Assembly (NCBI GenBank): GCA_027579435.1
Contig: JANBPK010001678.1
Coordinates: 1-16,864, forward strand
Origin: Candolleomyces eurysporus
Taxonomy: Eukaryota > Basidiomycota > Agaricomycetes > Agaricales > Psathyrellaceae
DNA: 16,864 nucleotides
Direction: 5' to 3'
The notes beneath the pieces were generated by a model. That model made no database searches and had not been told where the DNA came from. It saw only the letters and a program-made list of their open reading frames with translations. Position numbers and translations under genes: made by a program. Positions 1-8,358 of this stretch are shown here, piece by piece (positions within the stretch are counted from its first letter, which is position 1; each line of letters opens with the position of its first letter).

Positions 1-1901
1 CCTCCAGCTCTGCTCCGGGCTCAGCTTGCACCCGCAACTCCACCTCCAGCTGCTCCGGCTCAACTTGATGATCCTCCGCCAAGTCCACCACTCCTGCTCC
101 TTCCTGCTGCTCCCGCAACGCCTCCGCTCGCTGTTAGACGTCCTAGGCGCGACATTTCGCCCGCCGGGTNGAGTGGTGGAAGGTGAAGACTGCGACTCCA
201 GAGCCTGAGCCAGCACTCGAGCGCCAGGAGATTCAGGACGACATCTGGCAGCCGAGGGATCCTACTCCTCATTTGTCTGATAGCGATGAGGAGGACGGGT
301 TTCAAGAGGTACACTTTGCGGGGATTGCAGCTGGTGCTGACCCTCGCACCTTCAAGCAGGCCATGGCTTGCCCGGATGCTCACCGCTGGCAGGAGGCTGC
401 AGTCGACGAGGTCAACACCCTTGTTGCCAATGGCACTTGGGAGATTGTCGACCTTCCACCCGGGAAGAAGGCTATTGGATCTGGTTGGGTTTTCAAGGTC
501 AAGCGCAATGCGGATGGATCCATCGAGCGCTACAAGGGTCGGATTGTTGCGAAAGGCTGCTCGCAGCGCCCCGGGATCGATTACACGGACCTCTACTCAC
601 CTACTCCTCGCCCTCCTGCAATGCGACTTGTGCTCGCGCTCGCGGGCATGCAGGGACATCACCTCCGTTCTGTCGATATTTCAAACGCTTTCACCAATGG
701 CGACTTGGAGGAGGAGATCTACATGCTGCAACCCGAAGGATTTCACGAGGGCGGTCCCAACAAGGTCTGCAGACTGAGGAAGTCGCTCTATGGTCTCAAG
801 CAGGCCGCTAGGCAGTGGAACAAGAAGCTACACTCTGTTCTCACCGAATTGGGGTACCAGAGGCTTGAATCCGATCGCTCAATCTACCTCTATGTCAAGG
901 GGGAGCTCCGGATGACTGTTCCTGTCTATATTGACGACATCACCCTCGCCTGTAAGGACCCGGTTCTTATTGATCGCGCTGTAGAGGAGCTCTCAAAGCA
1001 CTTCAAATTGCGCGATCTGGGTGAGACCAAGTTCCTACTTGGTGTCGAGATCTCCCAGGACCGGGACAACCATTCCATCTCCCTTTCCCAGCGCCAGTAC
1101 ATCATCGACATGCTCGAGCGCTATGGTATGCAGGACTGCAACCCTGTCAGCACTCCGCTTGTACCTGGCACCAAGCTCTCCAAGTCCATGGGTCCCCAGA
1201 ACGGTGAGGAGGTCGAGTATATGCACGCTGTGCCATATCTCAGTGCGATTGGCACCCTCCAATACCTGTGCACCATGACTCGGCCTGACATTGCGAAGGC
1301 TGTGAGCTTCCTTGGTCGCTTTAGCCAGAATCCCGGTCCCCAGCATTGGCACGCTGTCAAGCATCTATTCCGGTACTTGCAGGGGACAAAGGATTACAAG
1401 CTTACCTATACCAAGGGGGAGGATGGGCTTGCTTTTACCACTTACTGTGATGCATCCCATGGCGACTGTATCGATACCGGACGCTCTACAGGTGCTTACC
1501 TCACTTGCATGGGTGGCGGAGCTATTGGGTGGTCTAGCAAGCTCCAAACGGTTGTTGCTCTGTCAAGCACCGAAGCGGAGTACATGGCTGCAGTTGAGGC
1601 TGGGAAGGAGATCTTGTGGATGCGCAACATTCTGTCCGAGTTCGGCTATCCTGTTCAAGGTCCCTCGCTCCTTCGGATCGATAACCAGTCCGCGATCAGT
1701 GTCAGCAAGAATCCGGAGCACTTTGGACGGATGAAGCACCTTGATCTTCGGTTTTATTGGCTTCGGGATGTGGTGGATGATGGCCGTATTGATCTTTTGC
1801 ATATTCCTGGGACTCAGCAACCAGCGGATGGCTTGACCAAGGCACTGGGTGGTCCGGAAATGAAGCTGGTGTGGGAGCGGATGGGACTGAAGTTGAGTTA
1901 G
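1..1901 (+). CDS. Ty1/copia Pol, 3' part: linker, reverse transcriptase, RNase H (5' end off window)
   Basis: This is the C-terminal half of a copia-type Pol polyprotein, which copies the element's RNA into cDNA in cytoplasmic particles. From base 183 the frame is open for 572 codons to the TAG at 1899-1901. The RVT_2-type reverse transcriptase shows GSGWVFKVK, GIDYTDLYSPT, LYGLKQAARQW and the catalytic YIDD (nt 927-938, residue 249 counted from 183). RNase H follows with YCDAS, SSTEAEYMAA and RIDNQSA, which carry the expected D, E and D. Upstream, bases 1-169 are open in another frame and read as a proline-rich linker ending in RRPRRD. That frame meets the WWKV start of the lower frame at the unresolved N at 170, so I treat it as one coding region with an assembly-level break. 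The true start lies outside the window. RT and RNase H look intact and CpG is retained, so the element is probably young. Activity is not shown. Confidence 0.93.
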
Positions 1902-1910
1902 GAGGTTGTC

Positions 1911-1925
1911 AAGGTCAAGGGGGAG
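1911..1925 (+). other. Polypurine tract of the copia element
   Basis: A purine-rich run ending AAGGGGGAG lies directly before the TGTTGAAAG start of the LTR and 9 bases after the RNase H stop codon. This is the usual position of the plus-strand primer for retrotransposon cDNA synthesis. Confidence 0.85.
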
Positions 1926-2308
1926 TGTTGAAAGTATGTGACCAGTTTGACTCACCTCTTGTTTTGCTTCTCTTGTTTTCCTTATCTTATCTCTTGCCTG
2001 ATCTTATCTCATCTTATCGGTCTCTCTATTCCCTTATCTTTGCTTTTATCTCATCTTTTGACTTGTTATCATTCCGGACTCTTTTCCATGTTCTCGGCAA
2101 TTGCTCCCATGCTGAGAACATGTTCCCAATTGCTTCCACATAGTTACTCCGAGGTTTTAGCTATTTCCTTCCGATATTCCGGTTTTCCGTTATTCCGGTC
2201 CATGTGATTGTTGATTTAGGTTATATATATGGCCTTGTATTGTCCTGGAGTCCCCCAGATCAGTTCCCTGACTGTCGGACTCCAGTTGACTGCCTTGCTG
2301 TTCAAACA
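1926..2308 (+). repeat. 3' LTR of the copia element (family 1, copy 1), 383 bp
   Basis: It starts TGTTGAAAGTATGTG and ends TGTTCAAACA, so it has TG...CA ends and a short inverted terminus. The start abuts the polypurine tract. The end abuts sequence reading as the protease region of an older copia element. Two further copies lie on the minus strand at 3406-3755 and 5978-7167, which fixes both ends independently. A TATATATAT box lies at 2222-2230. The U3 region holds the short tandem motif TTCCG(A/G)...TTCCG near 2176-2202. This copy keeps nine CpGs that are nearly all lost in the other two. Confidence 0.93.
2222..2285 (+). promoter_or_regulatory. LTR TATA box and conserved hairpin
   Basis: A TATATATAT box (2222-2230) is followed 14 bases later by CTGGAGTCC (2245-2253), which pairs perfectly with GGACTCCAG (2277-2285) across a 23-base loop. 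Both arms are kept in LTR copies 2 (3429-3437 and 3461-3469) and 3. By position the hairpin would lie near the 5' end of the element transcript. That placement is inferred from the TATA box; no start site is known. Confidence 0.5.
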
Positions 2309-3405
2309 CTCCAATCCTGTGAATCTTTCTGCCTTTGTCCAATCCCATGCTGACTTCCGTTGGAATGCAGACTTAGGCTGCACTTCTCATATGACCACTC
2401 ATTGACACTGGATACAGGGTTATTGACTGTTCTGTACTCCAGTGGAGCTGGCTGATGGGAGTGTGATCCTTTCTGTCAGGATTGGGTTGATCCAGAGCTC
2501 CATAGTAACCTTTTATCCTGCCCATACCTCACTCGCTGCCCCAGTTTCAAAATTGTCATTGATTCCACCTTTATGTACTTCATGCACAACAGGAAACTCT
2601 GTTTCCAGGCTCAGATTACCCCTTCCAACCCTGCTCACATTGATGCTACCACTCTCCCTGCTCCAGAATCCGCTCACCTTGTTTTGACTCGCCCAGTTGA
2701 CTTGCAGCTCTGTCATGAACACCTTTGTCACCACAACATGGCGAACATCCAGAAGCTTGTTTCTGGCGAGATGGCAACTGGCATCACTCTTGCGTTGTCT
2801 ACAAAGCACAATCTGATCTGTAAGCCATGTCTCACTGGTAAAATCCATTCTGCTCACTTCCCTTCTACCCACCATCACGCTGCCGCTTCTCTTGATCTCA
2901 TTCACTCCAACGTCTCTGGCCCTATGTCTGTGTCGACTCTAGAGGGTTACCACTATTGGGTCACCTTCATTGACAACCACACTTGCTTCCGAGTAGTCAT
3001 GCTGCTCAAGAGTTCAAATTGTTCAAAGCACTTGCTGAGAACCAGCTGGGCAGGTTGATCAAGGTGTTGCACAATGACAAGGGTGGTGAGTACATGTCCA
3101 GCAAGTTCAACACATTCTGTGACTCTAATGGCACTGTACAGTGTCATACAACATGCAATTGCCCACAAGTGGGAGCTGCCCTGGCCAACTGCTTTTGCCT
3201 GTGGTGCACTGCACCCAGCTTGTGGTGGCTGTATACGTAGCAGCTTGGATTGGCACAGGGGCAGGCTTCCTCCCACTGCCCACCTCAATACATCTAGGAG
3301 TTGGCCTCAGGGCGCTCCCAGGAGGTCTGGGCGGTGGGCCTGCTTGCTGGAACAGGACGATGGGTGCAGCAGGGAGAGGGCAGGCTTCAATCCTATCCAT
3401 CTTCC
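2309..3405 (+). pseudogene. Older decayed Ty1/copia Pol: protease to integrase
   Basis: This is a relic of a second, older copia element in the same orientation. The protease region reads WNADLGCTSHMTTH, where functional copia proteases have a D-S/T-G active site; here it is DLG. Stop codons follow soon after (TGA after MTTH and again after IQGY). The GAG-pre-integrase region shows LCHEHLCHHN and ICKPCLTGK, the expected His/Cys zinc-binding layout. The integrase core shows HSNVSGPM, where the first catalytic Asp is replaced by Asn, then TFIDNHT and, after a frame change near 3010, HNDKGGEYMSSKF. Beyond 3130 the resemblance fades, though LPPTAHLNTS around 3270 still recalls the integrase tail. 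No reverse transcriptase follows; a solo LTR begins at 3406. Bases 2309 onward continue a protease-upstream reading, so the younger element inserted into this one. Confidence 0.85.
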
Positions 3406-3755
3406 TGTTTGAACACCAAGGCAGTCAACTGGAGTCCAACAGTCAGGAAACTGGTCCAGGGGACTCCAGGATGATACAGGGCCATATATATAATCTAAAT
3501 CAACAATCACATGGACCGGAATATTGGAAGGAAATAGCTAAAACCTCAGAGTAACAAGATGGAAGCAATTGGGAGCATGTTCTTAGCATGGGAGCAATTG
3601 CTGAGAACATGAAAAAAAGTCCAGAATGACAAGAAGTCAAAAGATGAGATAAAAGCAAAGATAAGGGAATAGAGAGACTGATAAGATGAGATAAGATAAG
3701 GAAAACAAGAAAAGCAAAATAAGAGGTGAGTCAAACTGGTCACATACTTTCAACA
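3406..3755 (-). repeat. Solo LTR, family 1 copy 2, 350 bp
   Basis: This is the reverse complement of the LTR at 1926-2308. It starts TGTTTGAACA on the plus strand and ends CACATACTTTCAACA. No internal element sequence adjoins it. Flanking 5-mers are CTTCC and CCTCC, a target duplication with one mismatch. Compared with copy 1 it lacks about 16 bp where copy 1 carries two CCGGAAT repeats (minus-strand sense), which fits slippage or recombination between them. Most CpGs of copy 1 are TG or CA here; the one at GGACCGGAAT survives. Confidence 0.9.
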
Positions 3756-3980
3756 CCTCCTGTGCCGTTGGTGTTGCTCTTGCTGTTGAGGAGACAGTGA
3801 GTGGCTGCCGTACTCCAGGTTGTCCATTGCTGAGTCATCCCTCATAGGGGACAATGGAGGGAGCTGGGGTGANGGGGGGGGGGGCGCATTCCTTGCCCTT
3901 ACAGGCATTGGAGGGGCAAATAGGGTGTTGGACAGTCTGGTCTGTCCTCTTTGCTGCCCACAGCAATGGCATGGTTCCAG

Positions 3981-4409
3981 TGTTGAACTTACGTAAAATA
4001 GACGCCAGTTCCATGGCGCTTATTATATAAACCTCTATAAATAGTATTATGCAGTATATTTGGTATATAATAGGTCTAGTAGTATTCTAGGTTCATATTC
4101 TAGAGTATAGTGTCATAATGGTGTTATTATTACGCTTTAAGCACGCAATGCTCAGTCATCCAATGTGCACAGACCACTAGGTGACTTTGTGTGACGTTAC
4201 AGTCACATATTCGAGTAGTATATAAACCATGTAGTTTAGTACAAATAAAGCTCGAAGCACTTTCTATAAGCAAAGTCAGTAGCACATCTCCTCAAGCATC
4301 ACTCAGTAGTCGATCCTAGTATAACGGTATGTCTAACCAACATACTCTCCCTACTTGTAACTGTGCGACACAAGGACTTGCATTACCATGCAAGAAATGC
4401 TGTCTAACA
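3981..4409 (+). repeat. Solo LTR, family 2, 429 bp, with perfect TCCAG duplications
   Basis: It starts TGTTGAAC and ends GTCTAACA, with TGTT...AACA termini. It is flanked by TCCAG at 3976-3980 and again at 4410-4414, a perfect 5-bp target duplication. A TATATAAA box at 4219-4226 and AATAAA at 4244-4249 give the plus orientation and suggest promoter and polyadenylation signals. No internal region remains, so it is a solo LTR left by LTR-LTR recombination. I see no second copy in the window. It keeps more CpG than its surroundings and is therefore likely younger than the frame it interrupts. Confidence 0.88.
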
Positions 4410-4790
4410 TCCAGTTGGTCTGCCTAATGTTGGTAACCATCCTGTTGATGTTAGTTTGCATGGAGCATATATGCGCTGTCCATGCCTGTGCATCACCCTC
4501 AGCCAGAGGAGTGGTTGTGCTGAACCACTGAACAGCAATGCTCAGTGCTTCAGCAATGTCAGATGACGAGTATGACTCCAGGCCTCTTGCTCGTGCAGCT
4601 ACAGCACCATGGGCACCCTCACTCACTCTAGGTGTATAGCTCAGGGTGGCAGTCAAGTCTCAAGACGGGAAGCCTGAGTAGGGCCCCGCTATAGACATGT
4701 CGTCCAAGCCCCAGTTTCCCAGGGGGGGCAAGCGCCCTGTTAGTCCACTCATGGTCTTGGCTATGACCCCACTGCGCAGCAGAGGAACAG

Positions 4791-4810
4791 CCCCCAGCAA
4801 CTGCTGGGGG
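4791..4810. repeat. Perfect 9-bp inverted repeat with 2-base loop
   Basis: CCCCCAGCA at 4791-4799 is followed by AC and then TGCTGGGGG at 4802-4810. It lies inside the unrecognised decayed frame. No role can be assigned. Confidence 0.6.
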
Positions 4811-5111
4811 TGCGAGGCATGTCAATCCAGAGAGAATACTGGGTCGTTGAGTTGATCTTTGCTGCTGAGGGGGTCATCCCTATTGGCAGTGGGCGGGTTA
4901 GAGGTATAGCGTGAGCATGTAGCTGAAAGCAACCTCGACAGCAGCCTAGCGCTGGTGAGGCTGGGGTGTTGACTCGTCTTCTACAGAGGAGTTGTCATTG
5001 TTATTATCGTGAGGGGAGGGGACCACGGACTTGGTGAGCCATGCCGCCCTTGTTGCAGGCTTTGGAGGCAGGCGCTTTGGGCATGATCAATGCAGGCTTG
5101 GGCACCATGCA

Positions 5112-5381
5112 CTACCAATTGGTATAGTAGCTTTGAGGGAGGTAACAAGTTCCTACAGGTACAAGGAAAATGAGTGCAATAGTGAGGGTAGAGGTTTTGC
5201 AATTAGGAATGTGTTGGTCAAAGATCAAGAGTTGGATGATACCCTCAAGCATAGGGTGCTTGCTAATGCCACTGATGAGGCACCAGAGGCCTTGGGATCT
5301 AAGCCAGGCCTCCATATCACTAGTCCAGGTTGCATAGTTCAAGCCATTGATCTGTGAGAATGACGGCAAGGAAGACAACAT
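5112..5381 (-). pseudogene. Ty1/copia Gag N-terminus, truncated
   Basis: The frame starting at the ATG at 5381-5379 reads LPSFSQINGLNYATW, then DMEAWLRSQGLWCLISG. This is the characteristic start of copia Gag (DUF4219/UBN2 type), where the sequence "N-G-x-N-Y-x-x-W" opens the protein. After about 45 residues the resemblance to Gag is lost and the frame stops near 5112, so only a fragment of a protein normally several hundred residues long remains. Downstream sequence on the minus strand belongs to another frame. It lies on the correct side of the minus-strand LTR ending at 5978, with about 600 bp of leader between, so it is probably the gag of that LTR's own element. Confidence 0.75.
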
Positions 5382-5977
5382 GAGAACACAGAAGTGGAGA
5401 GACACGTAGGGTAGCGGAGCGACGTTGGAGAGATGAAACAACAAAGGGAATGATATGGAAGGGGAAAGAGGAAGCAGCGGATGACACGGAGCACTCTAGA
5501 ACCTCCAAGTGGAATAATGCGGGAACGGGCAAGTGCAGGATGATGGAAGTGAGGGAGACTGTGGAAGGCTTTCCAGGGGTNGATATGGGTGAAAGCAGAG
5601 AAGCATCGGAGTGAAAGAGAGTGCTCAACAGTGAAAGTGATGACGAGCACACTCAGAGGATAGAAAATTGAAGAGTGAAATGCACAATATCAGGACACTG
5701 AGTGCATGCCAGACATCCTCACAGAGTACAACAGATGCCAGGCTAAACAGGCAGTGGGCACAGGCATGGAGGAAACCATGCTGTAGGTGCAGGCATATGC
5801 AGAAAACAACAGGCACGCTGAAAAGCAATGAATGGAGCTGTTTGAAAAGATGGGTGATTTGCGAGGGAACCAGTAAGCAGGTTTGCATGGATTGTGGCGA
5901 GGGCATAGCAGGCACGGTGTAGATGAGAGCAGCAAAAACAAAACATCAGAAACCATTAGAACACAGGGCTCATTATT
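5382..5977 (-). other. Presumed 5' leader between LTR and gag of a copia relic
   Basis: This is about 600 bp without a recognisable gene. It lies between the CA end of the minus-strand LTR (5978) and the gag start (5381). A short stretch just inside the LTR reads ATGAGCCCTG on the minus strand, weakly like the end of a tRNA primer-binding site, but I cannot assign a tRNA. A single N is at 5581. Open frames here are short and show no known motif. Confidence 0.4.
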
Positions 5978-6008
5978 TGTTTGAACAGCAAGGCAGTCAA
6001 CTGGAGTC

Positions 6009-6676
6009 TGTTATGACTAGTTAGAGCTAGTGGTAACCTTGGTGTATTCCTATGAATACACAGAAAGCAGGGGATATTTCGGTTTTCAAGCGTGCAATCG
6101 AGTGACAGAGAAGTGACTTAGAGTGCCCAAATGTGTACTAACTGAAGAAGTCTAGTCAGCGTTTCGCGTTGACAAGAATTCAGGATCTTTGCAGTGCAAG
6201 ACAATGCGAAGATCACAGTGAGTAAGGTTTGAAAAGCAGATGATATTACTAGTATTCTGCGAGTTCTATATATACAACTTATAGTTTTAATTCTACTAGC
6301 TTTGAGAGTGATTGAGAATACTATGGATCTAAAAGGAAGCCTAGAGAAGCTTCCTGAAGTTGAAAGAAACCAAAGGAAGATTCGCGTGTGAACGAGTTTG
6401 ATCCGGCGCTTAATTTAGCGCTTGATCGCATCTCATATAGATTTCGATCACGCTTGAGTTCAGTTCGCATCTACTAACTTCACAATTGATACATTTGAAC
6501 AAAGTCCTTATACAAGTAAAAGAAATATTTGTTTAAGATCTGGCTTTATAGTTATGGCGACGAAAAGAGAAAAATAATAAAAGAAATATGTTGCTTTGAA
6601 GAATCTAATACGACGAGTCTGGTGAAAATATAGAACATCAGTAATGAAAAACGAACAAAGGGAGATATCCGTAACA
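6009..6676. repeat. Nested solo LTR, family 3, 668 bp, with perfect GAGTC duplications
   Basis: It starts TGTTATGACTAG and ends GATATCCGTAACA, with TGTTA...TAACA termini. GAGTC at 6004-6008 is repeated at 6677-6681. Removing the insert and one duplication restores the family 1 LTR seen at 3429-3440. Internal features include a perfect 8-bp inverted repeat GTGTATTC/GAATACAC (6042-6061), a TATATATAC stretch near 6267, and an inverted repeat GCGCT/AGCGC near 6409-6424. It retains many CpGs while the host LTR has almost none, so it is the younger layer. A short ATG-led frame (about 22 codons from 6323) is too short to interpret. Orientation is uncertain. Confidence 0.87.
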
Positions 6677-6819
6677 GAGTCCAACAGTCAGGAAACTGAT
6701 CTGGGGGACTCCAGGACAATACAGGGCCATATATATAACCTAAAACAACAATCACATGGACCAGAATATTGGAAAAACAGAATATTGGAAAGAAATTGCT
6801 AAAGCCTCAGAGTAACTAA

Positions 6820-7091
6820 CACTGCAGTTTTTTATGTGTTTGTTCAGTGAGCACATCTTAAGCAAATCAAGTGCAAGGAATGCATTTGTTTAAAGTTTGT
6901 GTTTAATATGCCTACATTGGACACATATTGGGCAAAGTTTTAGTGGTGGCAGAAGGAGGCCAGACATATGCAATGCAAATTTAAATTTGCTTAGCTTGAA
7001 CATTTGTATTGCAGATTGTAGACAAAGTCAACTCTTGCATTTGGTTTGCTTAAAATGTGCTGTTTGAACAAACACATCAAAAACCACAGTA
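6820..7091. mobile_element. MITE copy 1, 272 bp, with TAA target duplication
   Basis: The ends are imperfect inverted repeats of about 58 bp: CACTGCAGTTTTTTATGTG at the left, and the right end read in reverse is TACTGTGGTTTTTGATGTG, with pairing continuing through GTTTGTTCA, AGCACAT and TTAAGCAAA. TAA flanks it at 6817-6819 and 7092-7094. The family 1 LTR copies give the empty site, and removing the insert plus one TAA leaves the right length. It has no coding capacity. A second copy of the same length is at 10185-10456. A 3-bp TWA duplication is typical of PIF/Harbinger elements, so it may be a non-autonomous member. The termini are not ones I can match to a named family. Confidence 0.87.
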
Positions 7092-7181
7092 TAAGTGGAA
7101 GCAATTGGGAACATGTTCTCAGCATGGGAGCAATTGTCAAGAACATAGAAAAGAGTCTGGGATGATATCACATCACATGAT

Positions 7182-7577
7182 TGTGTGTAGCTTATGTAAA
7201 CTGTAGATTTACATCCTGGAGTCCTTTAAATTCAATACTCTGACTTCATCAGTAAACCTAAGTTTTTACTTTTGGTCTTTTTCACACGCCCCCACACGCC
7301 TTTAAGTGGGAAAAAGTTGAAAAGGCAGGAGCCGAAAAGCTGACTCTATTTTTGGCAAAAAGCTCAGCCAAATTTGGCAGGGGAATAGACCAAAAAAGCT
7401 CAAAAGTTGCCGAAAGAGCAAAAGTTTTTGTTCAGTTTGCTGATGACTTGAGGACTTTAGTCCCTTGCCTCTGGTTATGACTTTTAACATGTGTGTAGCT
7501 TATTTACACTGTAGATTTCTGTCCTGGAGTCCTTTAATTGGACTTTAGTTTCCTGCCTCAAGTTATCATTTTTAACA
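7182..7577 (+). repeat. Two tandem units of a short repeat, the first enlarged by a foldback insertion
   Basis: Unit 2 (7490-7577, 88 bp) starts TGTGTGTAGCTTAT and ends TTTTTAACA. Unit 1 (7182-7489, 308 bp) starts with the same TGTGTGTAGCTTAT and ends TTTTAACA, and has about 220 extra bases in the middle. Shared blocks are the first 50 or so bases (through CCTGGAGTCCTTTAA) and the last 36 or so (from GGACTTTAG). TG...CA-type ends suggest a relic LTR, perhaps small. The core TGTCCTGGAGTCC is also found in the family 1 LTR (2242-2253 region). The array sits exactly where the copia reverse transcriptase relic breaks off. Confidence 0.55.
7243..7449. mobile_element. Candidate foldback element inside repeat unit 1
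   Basis: Bases missing from repeat unit 2 begin and end with inverted arms. TCATCAGTAAAC at 7246 onward pairs imperfectly with GTTTGCTGATGA ending at 7446. The pairing extends through ACTTTTGGTCTTT on the left and AAAGAGCAAAAG on the right. Arms are about 35 bp with several mismatches. I cannot identify a clear target duplication. Exact ends are approximate. Confidence 0.4.
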
Positions 7578-8177
7578 ATTCTTGGAGGCAAGGGTGATGT
7601 CATCAATGTAGACAAGCATGATAATGTGCACCTCACCTTTGGCATAGATGTATACCAACCAATCTGACTGCAAATGTGTGAACCCAAGCTCCAGAAGCAC
7701 AAAGTGAAGCTTTTTGTTATTCCATTGCTTGGCTGCTTGCTTGAGTTCATAGAGCGATTTTTCAAGTCTGCATACAACAGTAGAACTGCCTTCATGGAAT
7801 CTTTCAGGCTGATGCATGCAAATGACTTCTTTCAAGTTTTTGGTTGTGAAAGCAGCTGAGACACAGACAGAGCAAAGCTCCATGTCCTCAATCCTTGCAG
7901 CAGCTAGTGCGGTACGCAGGGTAGCAGCATGGAATGTGGGGGAATAGGTGTCATTATAGTCAATGCCAGCACACTGTGAACACCCATTGGCAACCTTGCC
8001 CTTATAATGCTCAGTGTCACTCATAGATGTCTGTTTGGTCTTGAAAACCCAACTGGATGGAATAATCTTCTTTCCAAGAGGCAATTTAGCAAGCTCCTAT
8101 TTTCCATTAGCAATGAGTGTGAGTATTTTGTCTGCTGCTGCTTTCCAATACTGCACTTGAGGTGAGGCCATAGCCCT
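7578..8177 (-). pseudogene. Decayed Ty1/copia reverse transcriptase fragment
   Basis: The minus strand carries the N-terminal two thirds of an RVT_2 reverse transcriptase homologous to the one at 183-1901. It begins AMASPQVQYWKAAA and continues through KKIIPSSWVFKTKQ, AGIDYNDTYSPT and LYELKQAAKQW to YIDDITLASK. An in-frame TAG at 8099-8097 separates the first 25 or so residues from the longest open part (8084-7572). One codon is lost in the stretch matching RIVAKGCSQ. The second half of RT and all of RNase H are absent; homology ends right after the YIDD region, where the 7182-7577 repeat array begins. The catalytic YIDD is still readable but the protein is dead. It may or may not have belonged to the same element as the nearby minus-strand LTR and gag. 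Confidence 0.87.
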
Positions 8178-8358
8178 GCATCCCCTGCCTCTGTTGTCAC
8201 CTCAAGCCACTTGGATAGGTATGGTTAGCTTTATTATGAGTCATTGGTCCCCTTTCTCCCAATGCAAACAGTCAGTCTGGTTATTTCTATTGACTCAGGA
8301 CTTGAGCTGCTTCAGTTCCTTGCACCACACCAAAGTTTGTTCCAGCCATGCCATCAAC

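Larger units (their letters stand above)
3899..5202 (-). pseudogene. Unrecognised decayed reading frame, split by a solo LTR
   Basis: On the minus strand one frame runs from about 5202 to a TAA at 3901-3899 once the solo LTR at 3981-4409 and one copy of its target duplication are removed. Removal keeps the frame exactly: NIRQTNW continues as NHAIAVGSKEDRP. Three in-frame stops interrupt it (after TMTTPL, after DPVFSLD and after PYSGFPS). The best-kept part, about 4656-4415, holds SDIAEALSIAVQWFSTTTP and TAHICSMQTNINRMV, helical in look. I do not recognise the family. It could be a gag-like transposon protein or a dead host gene. The area is GC-rich, which alone lengthens open frames, so coding origin is only moderately supported. 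The upper boundary is arbitrary, since the frame passes into the copia gag relic region around 5112-5202. The 3756-3980 part also has a poly-G run with an N at 3873. Confidence 0.35.
5978..7167 (-). repeat. LTR family 1 copy 3, broken by two nested insertions and truncated
   Basis: Family 1 LTR sequence is found in three pieces: 5978-6008, 6677-6819 and 7092-7167. Between them lie a 668-bp solo LTR and a 272-bp MITE. It begins TGTTTGAACAGCAAGG exactly as in copy 2. It stops matching after GGGATGATA at 7167, so the last roughly 130 bp (the LTR's 5' end) are missing and repeat units start at 7182. All CpG sites of copy 1 that can be aligned here are TG or CA. Leader and gag sequence follow on the low-coordinate side, so this was probably the 5' LTR of that element. 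Confidence 0.88.

Noticed and set aside
60..1955. Several open frames on other frames and the minus strand across the copia Pol region
   Set aside because: They are shadows of a GC-rich real coding region; RT and RNase H motifs are only in the 183-1901 frame.
5112..8177. Joining the minus-strand gag and reverse transcriptase relics into one element
   Set aside because: The LTR between them lies in the wrong order: gag follows its CA end, so the RT fragment would be outside that element.
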